Positions 35,290-44,300 of a stretch of 64,000 nt of DNA are shown in pieces (position 1 is the first letter of the stretch; each line of letters begins with the position of its first letter). The position numbers and the translations under genes are program-made. This stretch comes from Actinomadura viridilutea (GTDB lineage Bacteria > Actinomycetota > Actinomycetes > Streptosporangiales > Streptosporangiaceae). Under the pieces are notes generated by a model, which worked only from the letters and a program-made list of their open reading frames with translations, was not told where the DNA came from and did not search any database. The stretch spans positions 186,001 to 250,000 of the forward strand of contig PVNI01000005.1 in NCBI GenBank assembly GCA_003001795.1, written 5' to 3'.

Positions 35290-36303
35290 TCAACGTCGCC
35301 GCCACGTCCGGAGGGTCCGGCCGTCCAGGAGGGGTTCGCGGTCCCCGAAGACCCAGGGACGGGGGCCGGTGGTGAAGTCGGTCGGGTAGCCGGGGTCGAA
35401 CTCCACCGCCGCATCCAGGCGGTCCAGGGCGTCCGCGGGCAGGGTGACGCCGAGGGCGCCCAGGTTGTCGCGGAGCTGCGCGGCGTTGCGGGAGCCGATG
35501 ATGGGGTGCACGGCGGGAGAGCGGGTGCGGAGCCAGGCGATCGCGACCTGCGACGCGGTCGCGCCCAGCTCCTCGGCCACCTGCTGGACGGCGCGCGCGG
35601 CCCGATGGTCCCGCGCGGTGAGCGACGCCGGGTCGAGCCGGCTGCCGGACGGGGCGCCGCCGGGTCCGGTGTACTTGCCCGACAGCACGCCGCCGGCCAG
35701 CGCGCCATAGGCGGCGACGCTCAGGCCGTACGCCTCGGCCATCGGCAGCAGTTCCCGTTCGATGTCGCGTTTGAGCAGGCTGTAGGGGACCTGGATGCCC
35801 GCGAACGGGGTCCAGTCGCGCCATTCGGCGAGGGTGTTGGCGCGCGAGACCAGCCACGCGGGAAGGTTGGACGCGCCGACGTACAGCACCTTCCCGGCGC
35901 GGACGGCGTCGTCCAGCGCCCGCATGGTCTCCTCGATCGGGGTGTGCTCGTCCCAGGTGTGCACCCAGAACAGGTCGATGTAGTCGGTGCGCAGCCGCCG
36001 CAGGCTCGCCTCCAGGGACAGGGTGAGGTTCTTGCGGTGGCTCCCGCCCGCGTTGGGGTCCCGGGCGTCGCGGGTCAGCGTGAACTTGGTGGCCAGCACG
36101 AACCGGTCGCGGCGGTGCCGGAGGAGGCGCCCGAGCACCTCCTCGCTGTCGCCGTACGCCGAGGCGGTGTCGATGACGTTGCCGCCCGCGTCCGCGTACA
36201 GCCCGATCATCTCGTCCGCCTCGTCCGGACCGGCGAAGGTCATGGCGCCCAGGAACAGCTCCGAGACGCGCAGCCCGGTCGGCCCGAACAGCCGGTCGCG
36301 CAT
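35290..36303 (-). CDS. Aldo/keto reductase
   Basis: A 337-residue NADPH-dependent AKR barrel when started at the ATG 36303 (MRDRLFGPTGLRVSELFLG, the usual start of this subfamily); an ATG at 36369 would add 22 residues of atypical sequence. The catalytic tetrad is visible: D in NVIDTASAYG, Y in the same SAYG, K in LATKFTL, H in WVHTWDEH. The end part GSRNAAQLRDNLGAL binds the cofactor phosphate. It is divergent from the MmyB-like regulator. Substrate unknown; a xenobiotic aldehyde or ketone is likely. Confidence 0.92.
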   Translation of the reverse strand: MRDRLFGPTGLRVSELFLGAMTFAGPDEADEMIGLYADAGGNVIDTASAYGDSEEVLGRLLRHRRDRFVLATKFTLTRDARDPNAGGSHRKNLTLSLEASLRRLRTDYIDLFWVHTWDEHTPIEETMRALDDAVRAGKVLYVGASNLPAWLVSRANTLAEWRDWTPFAGIQVPYSLLKRDIERELLPMAEAYGLSVAAYGALAGGVLSGKYTGPGGAPSGSRLDPASLTARDHRAARAVQQVAEELGATASQVAIAWLRTRSPAVHPIIGSRNAAQLRDNLGALGVTLPADALDRLDAAVEFDPGYPTDFTTGPRPWVFGDREPLLDGRTLRTWRRR

Positions 36304-36418
36304 CACGCCGCGTCCGCCCGCGGACGGTGCGGCGGAGCCCGTGTCGATCTCGTCGGCGGTGAAGGTCATGCGTCCACTGTGCGCGGGCGGGCCGGCGCCG
36401 GGGAGGCCGGGATGAGAC

Positions 36419-36454
36419 TGGCCCTGACAGGGCCACGATCCGGCTCCGTACACT
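36419..36454 (+). promoter_or_regulatory. Operator/promoter for a leaderless regulator gene
   Basis: TGGCCCT-GAC-AGGGCCA (36419-36435) is a perfect 7-bp inverted repeat. Inside it CTGACA (36424-36429) matches the -35 box at five of six positions, and TACACT (36449-36454) is a good -10 box 19 bases later. Transcription would begin at or next to the GTG at 36461, giving a leaderless message. The palindrome over the -35 box implies repression, probably by the encoded regulator. Confidence 0.65.
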
Positions 36455-36460
36455 CGGCCC

Positions 36461-37309
36461 GTGAGCGACAACCAGCTGGGCGCGTTCCTGCGCAGCCGCC
36501 GGGAGGCCGTCACCCCGGGCGAGGTGGGTCTGCCCGCCGGGCCGCGCCGCCGCACGCCCGGACTCCGGCGCGCCGAGCTGGCCACCCTCTCCGGGGTGAG
36601 CGTCGACTACCTGACGCGGCTGGAACAGGGGCGCGACCGCCGCCCGTCGCCGCAGATCCTGGCCGCGCTCGCCGACGCGCTGCGGTTGTCCCCGGACGAG
36701 CGCGTCCAGCTCCGCAACCTGGCCAAGGCGGCCTCCGGCGCCGACCTCCTGTGCCCCGGGGCCGTGCCGCCCGAACGGCAGGTGCGTCCCACGATGCGGG
36801 CGCTGCTCGACCGGCTGGACTCCACTCCCGCGGTGCTGCTCAACCGGCTCGGCGACGTCCTGGCCCACACGTCCTCCTACGAGCGCCTCGCCGGGCCGAT
36901 CGGCCTGCTGGACGGCGAGCCGCCGAACCAGGCCCGGTTCGTGTTCGCCGACGGGCGGGCCCGCGCCGCCTACCCCGACTGGGACCGCGTCGCCGACGAG
37001 CGGGTCGCCGCCCTGCGGGCCGCGTCCTCGCCGAACGACCCGTACTTCGCCCACCTCGTCGATGAACTGACCGTCCTGGCCGGCGCGCCCTTCACCCGGC
37101 GGTTGCAGTCCCCGCCGGCCGCGCCGCGCCGCACCGGCGTCGAACGCCTCGTCCACCCCGACGTGGGGGAACTGCGGCTGGCCTACGAGGTGCTCGACTC
37201 CGAGGGCCAGCGCCTGGTCGTCCACCTCCCCGCCGACGACGCCACCTCCGCCGCCCTCGATCACCTCGACAACCGCCGGCCCGGCGCCCTGCGCGCGGTA
37301 CGGGGCTGA
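36461..37309 (+). CDS. MmyB-like XRE-family regulator
   Basis: A 282-residue protein. The N-terminal XRE helix-turn-helix runs over about residues 6-75 (LGAFLRSRREAVTPGEVGL, RTPGLRRAELATLSGVSVDYLTRLEQGRDRRPSPQILAALADALRL in outline), and the C-terminal PAS-like MmyB ligand domain (about 105-270) contains PAVLLNRLGDVLAHTSSYERL. This family binds fatty-acid-type ligands in its one structural example. It starts with GTG at 36461 right at the predicted transcription start. It is divergent from the aldo/keto reductase gene, its most likely target. Confidence 0.92.
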   Translation: MSDNQLGAFLRSRREAVTPGEVGLPAGPRRRTPGLRRAELATLSGVSVDYLTRLEQGRDRRPSPQILAALADALRLSPDERVQLRNLAKAASGADLLCPGAVPPERQVRPTMRALLDRLDSTPAVLLNRLGDVLAHTSSYERLAGPIGLLDGEPPNQARFVFADGRARAAYPDWDRVADERVAALRAASSPNDPYFAHLVDELTVLAGAPFTRRLQSPPAAPRRTGVERLVHPDVGELRLAYEVLDSEGQRLVVHLPADDATSAALDHLDNRRPGALRAVRG

Positions 37310-37488
37310 GCGGCTCGCCTGAAGCGCCGCGGCGGGGCTCTCGGCCCGCGCGAGGAGTCACGAGACCCCGGGCATGCCGGTGCGCCGTCGTCTGCGGGAC
37401 GGCAGTCCACGCGGGCGTTCCGGCAGCGGCCTGAACCCGGCCCGTCATCGGCCCGTCGAACCGGGTACCGGTGCGACGGGAGGGTGCC

Positions 37489-38463
37489 ATGCGGGCGCAG
37501 GAGCAGCTCTGGGGAATCCCCGACGTCGCCTTCCTGAAGGGCGCCGCGATCCTGGGCGTGCTCTTCATCCTGGTCGCGGGCGTCGTGCGTTTCCGGCTGC
37601 GGCGCGGCCACCCGCCGACCCGGCCGCTGCACCCCTACGAGGTCGCCTACCTCACCGGCGGCGGGCGCCACGCCATCGCGGCGTCCCTGCTGTCGCTGCG
37701 TCTGGACGGCGCCGTCCGCGCCGATCGTCCCGGCGGCGACCTGCACGTCGCCGGCGAGCGGCGGTCGGCGGACACGCCGCTGGACGAGGCCGTGTACGAG
37801 GCCGTCCGCAACCGCCGGGCGCGGACGGTGGCGGCGGTGGCCGCGGACGCGACCGTCAAGGACGCGGTGAAGGCGCTGCGCGACGGCCTGATCACCCAAG
37901 GCATGATCATGGACGGGCGTCGCCGCCGTCTGGCCCGGCTCGCCGCCGTGCCGCTGTGGCTGGTGGCCGCCGTCGGCATCGCGCGTCTGGCGTGGTACAC
38001 GGCCGACGCCAGGTTCTTCGGCGGCCCCGACGTCCCGACCGCCGCATTCCTGAACATCTGGCTGGCCGCCGGACTGGCGATCCTTTACGCGATGACGCTC
38101 GGCGACCCCGAGAAGACCCGCGCCGTCGAGGCCGCCCTGAAGGACATCCGGCAGCGGCACGGCCACCTGGACCCGCGCATGTTCCCCGCCTGGGCCACCT
38201 ACGGGACCCCCGCGGCCGCCATGGGCGTGGCCCTGTTCGGCACGGCGGCGCTGATGAGCATCGATCCGGAGTTCTCGCAGGCCGCGGGGCTGGGACGGCT
38301 TCTGCAGTTGGCGGGCCGCGCGTCGGCGTCGGGCGGCATCGGCTACGCGGGGCCGTCCTGTTCGTCCACCGCGTCGGTCTGCTCGTCCAGCGGTTGCGGC
38401 GGCGGCTCTGGTGGAGGCGGCGATGGATCCGGCGGCAGCGGCTGCGGAGGAGGCGGCGTCTGA
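37489..38463 (+). CDS. TIGR04222-domain membrane protein, copy 1
   Basis: A 324-residue membrane protein of the TIGR04222 family, function unknown. It has an N-terminal helix after WGIPDVAFL, the conserved PTRPLHPYEVAYLTGGGRHAI segment (about residues 43-63), two further membrane helices (about 152-172 and 185-202), and a C-terminal Ser/Cys/Gly tail (CSSTASVCSSSGCGGG and on) typical of the family. The ATG at 37489 follows GACGGGAGGG. A close copy at 38976-39935 shares sequence from 95 bases upstream of the start to the end, so the pair arose by tandem duplication. Confidence 0.88.
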   Translation: MRAQEQLWGIPDVAFLKGAAILGVLFILVAGVVRFRLRRGHPPTRPLHPYEVAYLTGGGRHAIAASLLSLRLDGAVRADRPGGDLHVAGERRSADTPLDEAVYEAVRNRRARTVAAVAADATVKDAVKALRDGLITQGMIMDGRRRRLARLAAVPLWLVAAVGIARLAWYTADARFFGGPDVPTAAFLNIWLAAGLAILYAMTLGDPEKTRAVEAALKDIRQRHGHLDPRMFPAWATYGTPAAAMGVALFGTAALMSIDPEFSQAAGLGRLLQLAGRASASGGIGYAGPSCSSTASVCSSSGCGGGSGGGGDGSGGSGCGGGGV

Positions 38464-38495
38464 CGCCCGCCCGGAGCCTCGTCGCACCTCGGACC

Positions 38496-38524
38496 GAGAA
38501 GCGGTCAGGTTCTGACCGCTTCTC
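38496..38524 (+). terminator. Perfect 13-bp hairpin after TIGR04222 copy 1
   Basis: GAGAAGCGGTCAG (38496-38508) and its exact complement (38512-38524) are separated by GTT only. This very stable stem, 32 bases after the stop, should end transcription; the following bases are CTGCG, without U run. Confidence 0.75.
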
Positions 38525-38611
38525 CTGCGACGCTGGTCACCGACGGGCGGTGCGGCCGACTCCGCGGCGCGACCGCCCGGCAGAGGTGAACCGAGAACCC
38601 GAGGAGCCGCC

Positions 38612-38880
38612 ATGTCCGCCGGTGCGACCGTCCTGGACACCCGGACGCTCAACCGCGCGACGCTCGCCCGGCACCTGCTGCTCGACCGCGCGGACCTGCC
38701 GGTGCTGGACGCCGTGACCGTCACGCCGCTGCGCCGCCTCACCCGAGCCGAGCGCGCCGAGGTCGCCGAGGAGGGAGCCGCGCTGGCGGCCTTCCTCTCC
38801 GACGGCGCCGGCGACCGCGTAGAGATCGCCGCTGGGGTTCGACCCACGGCGTCCCCCCGTACGCGGATGCATCGCCGCCC
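38612..38880 (+). pseudogene. Internally deleted winged-helix (HTH_42) protein gene
   Basis: An ATG at 38612 after GAGGAGCC opens a short frame (to 38920). Its first 30 residues (TRTLNRATLARHLLLDRADLP) look like the start of winged-helix DNA-binding-domain proteins of the AlkZ/HTH_42 type (about 350-400 residues), and the next part (TVTPLRRLTRAERAEVAEEG and AAFLSDGAGDRVEI) looks like their extreme C-terminus. About 280 central residues are missing without a frameshift, so the gene is a remnant with an in-frame internal deletion. After 38880 the frame runs into the duplicated upstream region of TIGR04222 copy 2. Confidence 0.6.
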
Positions 38881-38975
38881 GCGGGACGGCGGTCCACATG
38901 GGCGTTCGGCGCTGGCCTGAACCCGGCCCGCCACCGGCCCGTCGAACCGGGTACCGGTGTGCGACGGGAGGTGCC

Positions 38976-39935
38976 ATGCGGGCACAGGAGCAGCTGTGGG
39001 GAATCCCCGACGTCGACTTCCTGGTGGTCTTCGCGCTGCTCGGCGTGCTGTCCGTCGTGGGAGCGGCCGTCGTCAGGTTCCGGTTGCGGCGCGGCCATCC
39101 GCCGACACGGCCGCTGCACCCGTACGAGGTCGCCTACCTCACCGGCGGCGGCCGCCACGTGATCGCGGCGGTCCTGATGTCGTTGCGGCTGGACGGCGCC
39201 GTCCGGGCCGCCGACCGGGGCGGCGACCTGTACGTCACCGGCGACCGGCGTGCCGCGGACACGCCCCTCGACCGGGTCGTCCACGAGGCCGTCCGCACCC
39301 GGCAGGCCCGCACCGTGGCGGGGGTCGCCCAGCACGCCGAGGTCAAGAAGGCGATCCAGGAGCTCCGCGACGGCCTGGTCGCCCAGGGCATGGTGATCGA
39401 CGAGCGGCGGCGGCGCCTGGCCAGGCGCGCCGCATGGCCGCTGGTCGCGATCATCCTCGTGGGCGTCGCCCGCCTGGTGCAGTACCTGCTCGACGATCCG
39501 CCGGGCGCCCCGGTCGCCGCGATCATGATCTTCCCGGTCATCGTGGTGCTGCTGCTCCTGTACGGCGTGCTGGCGGGGCACGCGGAGCAGACCCGTGCCG
39601 TCAAGGCGGCGCTCCGCGAGACCCGCGACCGGCACGCGCACCTCGACCCGCGCATGTCCCCGGCCTGGGCGACGTACGGCATCCCCGCGGCGGCCATGGG
39701 CGTGGCGCTGTTCGGGACGGCCGCCCTGATGAGCATCGACCCGGCGTTCGCCCACGCCGCCGGCCTGGGCCGCCTCCTGCAGATGGCCGGTTCGGGGTCG
39801 CCGGGCGGTGTCGACTACGGGGGGCCGACCTGCTCGTCCACCGCGTCGGTCTGCTCGTCCAGCGGTTGCAGCGGCGGCGATGGCGGCGGCGGTTCCTCGT
39901 GCGGCTCCTCCTGCGGCGGGTGCGGCGGCGGCTGA
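38976..39935 (+). CDS. TIGR04222-domain membrane protein, copy 2
   Basis: A 319-residue paralog of the protein at 37489-38463, with the same WGIPDVDFL start, PTRPLHPYEVAYLTGGGRHVI core, membrane segments at about 148-168 and 177-197, HLDPRMSPAWATYGIPAAAMGVALFGTAALMSID region in common, and a Ser/Cys/Gly tail richer in Cys (ending SSCGGCGGG). The membrane helices differ most between copies while the soluble part and tail entry are nearly the same. The ATG at 38976 follows GACGGGAGG. Function unknown; the Cys-rich tail might be a surface or metal-binding element. Confidence 0.88.
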   Translation: MRAQEQLWGIPDVDFLVVFALLGVLSVVGAAVVRFRLRRGHPPTRPLHPYEVAYLTGGGRHVIAAVLMSLRLDGAVRAADRGGDLYVTGDRRAADTPLDRVVHEAVRTRQARTVAGVAQHAEVKKAIQELRDGLVAQGMVIDERRRRLARRAAWPLVAIILVGVARLVQYLLDDPPGAPVAAIMIFPVIVVLLLLYGVLAGHAEQTRAVKAALRETRDRHAHLDPRMSPAWATYGIPAAAMGVALFGTAALMSIDPAFAHAAGLGRLLQMAGSGSPGGVDYGGPTCSSTASVCSSSGCSGGDGGGGSSCGSSCGGCGGG

Positions 39936-39959
39936 CCGGGCCGAGCGGTGTGCGGCGGG

Positions 39960-41297
39960 TCAGCGGCGCCGGTACAGGGTGAGGTTGTGCTCGCCGATGC
40001 GTTCGCGGAGGGCGGGGTCCTCGACGCCCTGCCCCTCCTTCTCGGCGGCGCACAGGACGGCGACCTTGCCGACGTGCCGGTTGGTCTGGACGACGCGGGC
40101 GGCCTCGCCGGTCCGCTCCAGGGGGTACACGGCGGACAGGGTCGGGTGGATCATGCCGAGCGCGATCAGGCGGTTGACCTCGACGGCCTCGGCGTAGTTG
40201 AAGCCGTGCGAGCCGATGATGCTCTTCAGCCGCATCCACAGGAAGCGGTTGTCGTACTCGTGGCGGTAGCCGGTGGACGACCCGCAGGTGACGATCTTGC
40301 CGCCGCGCTTGGCGACGTAGACGGAGGCGCCGAAGGTCTCGCGGCCCAGGTACTCGAAGACGATGCCGGGGTCCTCGCCGACGCGGCGGCGGATCGCCTC
40401 GCCGAGGATGCGGCCCGCCTTGGGGTGGCGCATGCCCTGCTCGCCCAGGTCGAGCTCGGTGCGGTTGATGACGTGCTCGCAGCCCTGGGCCCGCACCAGC
40501 GCGGCCTTCTCCTCCGACGACACGACGGCGACGGGGATGCCGCCGCCGTTCTTCACGAGCTGGACGGCGTAGGAGCCGAGGCCGCCGGTGGCGCCCCAGA
40601 CGAGGACGACGTCGCCCTGCTTCATGCGGGCGCCGTGGACGCCGACGAGCATGCGGTACGCGGTGGCCGCGCACAGGGTGTTGGACGCGGCCTCCTCCCA
40701 GGTGAGGTGGGCGGGCTTGCGGATGAGCTGGTTGGCCTTGACGACGCAGTAGTCGGCGAGGCCGCCGAAGTTGGTCTCGAAGCCCCACGCGAGCTGGGTC
40801 TCGCTCATCATGCCGTCGTCGTAGGAGCCGTGGTCCTCCTCGTCGACGTAGGCCGGGGAGATCACGACGCGGTCGCCCGGCTTCCACTTGCGGACGCCCG
40901 CGCCGGTGCGGACGACGACGCCGGCCGCGTCGGAGCCGATGACGTGGTACGGCAGGTCGTGGCGGGCGCCGTGCCAGCCCTGGCGGCCGAACTTCTCCAG
41001 GAACGCGAACGTCGGCACCGGTTCGAAGATGGCCGACCAGACGGTGTTGAAGTTGATCGCGGCGGCCATCACGGCGACCACGCACTCGTCGGGCGCCAGT
41101 TCGGGCATGTCGACCTCGCCGACGTGGATGGAGCGGCGCACGTCCTTGTCGGTCTGGCCGTCGAACAGGCCCACCTCGTCCTTGCGGAGGTGGGCGGCGC
41201 GGAAGCGGGTCGGCAGCGGGCAGTCCAGCAGCTGCCGGCCGTCGGCGCCGGCGCGGACGGCGTCCAGCAGCGGATCGGACGAGGCGGACGTGACCAT
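39960..41297 (-). CDS. ccr: Crotonyl-CoA carboxylase/reductase
   Basis: A 445-residue MDR-family enzyme that converts crotonyl-CoA, CO2 and NADPH to ethylmalonyl-CoA. Typical Ccr stretches are seen: AAAINFNTVWSAIFEPVPTFAFLEKFGRQG (in parts, residues about 79-106), YHVIGSDAAGVVVRTG (about 117-132), NTLCAATAYRMLVG (about 204-217), the nucleotide loop WGATGGLGSYAVQLVKNGG (about 230-248), and FEYLGRETFGASVYVAKRGG and TGYRHEYDNRFLWMRLKSIIGSH near the end. GGAGATCC precedes the ATG. It lies 62 bases downstream of the PKS gene on the same strand, so it is probably co-transcribed and supplies the PKS with ethylmalonyl-CoA (or homologues from other enoyl-CoAs). Confidence 0.95.
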   Translation of the reverse strand: MVTSASSDPLLDAVRAGADGRQLLDCPLPTRFRAAHLRKDEVGLFDGQTDKDVRRSIHVGEVDMPELAPDECVVAVMAAAINFNTVWSAIFEPVPTFAFLEKFGRQGWHGARHDLPYHVIGSDAAGVVVRTGAGVRKWKPGDRVVISPAYVDEEDHGSYDDGMMSETQLAWGFETNFGGLADYCVVKANQLIRKPAHLTWEEAASNTLCAATAYRMLVGVHGARMKQGDVVLVWGATGGLGSYAVQLVKNGGGIPVAVVSSEEKAALVRAQGCEHVINRTELDLGEQGMRHPKAGRILGEAIRRRVGEDPGIVFEYLGRETFGASVYVAKRGGKIVTCGSSTGYRHEYDNRFLWMRLKSIIGSHGFNYAEAVEVNRLIALGMIHPTLSAVYPLERTGEAARVVQTNRHVGKVAVLCAAEKEGQGVEDPALRERIGEHNLTLYRRR

Positions 41298-41359
41298 GGA
41301 TCTCCTCGGGGTGATCGGGATGGACGGGCGGCCTCCGTGCGGGACGAGTCGACCGGGGG

Positions 41360-44300
41360 CTAGGGGGCCGGTGCGGTCGCGGCGCGGCCGCCGTCCTCGG
41401 CCGCGCCGACGGCGAGCCGGTGGTCGAGGTCGGCGGCGAGGACGCGCACGGCCGGCGGGTCGAGCAGGTTGAGGTGGTGCGCCCCGGGGACGGTGACGAC
41501 CTCCAGGTTCGGGCACAGCGGGCCGAAGCCGTTGGTGCCGTCGAGGACATAGCGGGCGTCGTGGACCGCCCAGGGCGTCTCCTCCGGGGCGCGGTAGAGG
41601 ACGACGCGGCCGTCGTAGGGCCGGGGTTCGTAGGTCTCCAGGGAGCGGGTGTCCTGGTGGGACGTGAGCTGGTGGGTCAGCGCGGCCTGGGGGATGCGGT
41701 CGGCGAGGGGCGCGGCGCGCTCCATGAGCAGCGCGAACTGCTCCTCCTCGGCCAGCCCGGACAGCTCCTCGTAGGCGAGGGCGATGTCGAGGCCGTAGGT
41801 CTGGTTGACGTAGTCGGCGAACGCGGAGTACCGGCGGGCCAGGGCGTCGGCTTCGTCGTCGACCGGCAGCGGCAGCCCGGCGTCGAACAGCGCCACCAGT
41901 TCGACGTCGCGTCCGGCGGCGGTGAGCTGCCGCGCGGTCTCGTAGGCGAGCACGCCGCCGAACGACCATCCGCCGAGCCGGAACGCGCCGTCCGGCTGCG
42001 CTTCCATCAGCCGTTCGGCGTAGCGGGCGGCGCGTTCGGTGAGGGGCGGGGCGTCGTCGAACCGTTCGAGGCCGTGGACGGGCTGGTCGTCGCCGAGCAG
42101 CGCGACGAGCTGCCGGTAGCAGGCGGTGGTGCCGCCCGCCGGGTGCGCGACGAACAGCGGACGCCGTGTCCCCGACGGGCGGAGCGGGCGGACGATCTGG
42201 CGCGCGGCGCGTTCGTCGGCGGCGCGCAGGAACTCCGCGACGTGCTCGGCGGTCGGCACGGCGAGCAGCTCGCCCCGGGTGACCGGCTCGGGGGCGGCCT
42301 GGTCGGCCAGTTCGGCGGCGACCCTCGCGACGACCTGGTCGGCCTGGTCGTCGCGTCCGCCGAGGTCGGCGAAGAAGTCGGCGGTGACGCTGACGCGGTC
42401 CAGGCCGAGCACGTCCTCGAAGATGCGGACGGCGAGGCGTTCGGCGGCGTCGCGGGGCATCACGTACCCGTCGGTCGCGTTCGCCGCGGCGTGCGGGGCG
42501 ACCGGAGCGGCCGGGGCGGGGGCGTCCAGGCCGAGCTCCGCGGCGGCCCATTCCTCGAACGCGTGGACGCTGGCGCCCTTGAGCAGCACCGACGGCGGCA
42601 CGGTGAGGCCGAGGTCGTGCTCGACTCCGCTCTTGATGCGCACCGCGACGAGCGAGTCGAGGCCGAGATCGGTGAGCGGGACGGACGGGTCGAGCCGTTC
42701 GGGGTCGAAGCCGAGCACCGAGGCGATCCGGTACCGGACGCGCGCGGCGATCGCGGCGCGGGCCTCGGCCGCGGGGAGGCGGCGGACCGCGTCGATGCCG
42801 GGCCAGTCGTCGGCGTCGGACCGCGCGGCGGCGGCCGTCTCGGTCAGCGCCGCGAAGTACGGCATGCCGATGATCTCGGGGAACAGTTCGACGGCCGCGG
42901 CCGGGTCGAACTTCAGCACGCCGGTGACCGAGCGGTCGGCGGCGAGCAGCGCCTCCAGCGCCTCGGCGCCCTCGTCCGGGGTGATCGGGTCGAGGACCGG
43001 CACGGACCGGCCGGCGGCGCCGCCGACGCGTGACCAGGTGCCCCAGGCGACGGCGGTGGCGGGGCGGCCGTGGGCGCGGCGGTGGACCGCCAGGGCGTCG
43101 AGCGCCGCGTTGGCGGCGGCGTAGGCGGCCTGGCCGGGCGAGCCGAGCAGCGCGGCGGCCGAGGAGTGCAGCAGGAACCAGTCCAGGTCCAGGTCCCAGG
43201 TGGCGGCGCTGAGCGCCCGCGCCCCCTCCACCTTGGCCGCCCACACCTGGTGCAGGTCGTCGGGGCCGAGGTCGGCGACGAGGCGGTCGGCGAGGACGCC
43301 CGCGCCGTGCACGACGCCGCACAGGCGGCGGCCGCCCTCGCGGGCGGCGGCGACGAGCCGGTCGGCGGTGCCGGGGGCGGCGATGTCGCCGAGGACGACC
43401 TCGACCTCCACGCCGCTCTCGCGCAGCCGGGTGATGGCCTTCTCCGCGTCGGCGTCCGGTCCCGAGCGGCCCGACAGCACGAGCCGTCCGGCGCCGCGTT
43501 CGGCGAGCAGCCGGGCGGTGACCAGGCCGATGCCGCCGTACCCGCCGGTGATGATGTACGCGCCGCCGCGCCGCACGACCCGGCGGGGGCGTCCCTGGCG
43601 TTCGGGCAGCGCGGCGCGGGCGAGGCGGGCGACGCGGCGCACGCCGCTCCGCCAGGCGACCTCGCGGGCGGCGCCGTCGCCGAGCAGCTCGGTCACCAGG
43701 TCGGACGGGCGGTCCACGTCCACGAGGGTGGCGCGCAGCGCGGTCCGTTCGAACGCCAGCACGCGGGTGAGGGCGCGGAGGAAGCCCTGGCCGGGTTCGC
43801 CGCTCTCGCCGTCCGCGACGGGCAGGGCGCGGCGGGTCGCCACCCACAGGCGCGCGGTGTCGGGGAGCGCGCGGGCGATCCCGGCGACGGTGAGGACGAG
43901 GTCTTCGTCGACGAGGTCGGGCGGCGGGACGGCCAGCACGGCCGCCGCGTCCGGCTTCGCGGGCGGTTCGGCGGTCAGGGGGCGGCGGGCGACGCGGTGG
44001 CCGCGTTCGTGCAGCTCGGCGGCGACGGCGGCGGCCAGGGCGTCGTCGTCCTCGGCGAGCAGCAGCCAGTCGCGGGGCTCCCCCGGCCCGGGTGCGGGCT
44101 CCTCGTCCCACACCACCTCGGTGATCTTGTCGGTGAGGGGGACGGGCACGTCCGCGCGCTCCACCTTCCGCAGCCCGATCTCGACGGCCTCGACGAGCAC
44201 GTCCCCGTCCGGGCCGAGCAGCCGCAGCGCGCCGACCAGCCCCTCGCCGGTGTCGGTCACCTCGACGTGGACGCGTCCGCCGCGGTGCGTCGGCCCGTAC

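Larger units (their letters stand above)
37394..39935 (+). repeat. Tandem duplication of a TIGR04222 gene unit
   Basis: Unit 1 is 37394-38463 and unit 2 is 38881-39935. Each has 95 bases of closely alike upstream sequence (starting GCGGGACGGC and containing GTCGAACCGGGTACCGGTG) followed by the gene. The upstream match means shared promoter and ribosome signals. A decayed gene and a perfect hairpin lie between the units. Confidence 0.8.

Noticed and set aside
32014..37065. Very long open frame on the + strand opposite and across several genes
   Set aside because: It is antisense to the PucR gene and runs out of frame through qcrB and past the aldo/keto reductase; composition is Arg/Gly/Pro-rich with no domains. 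Such frames are normal at this G+C.
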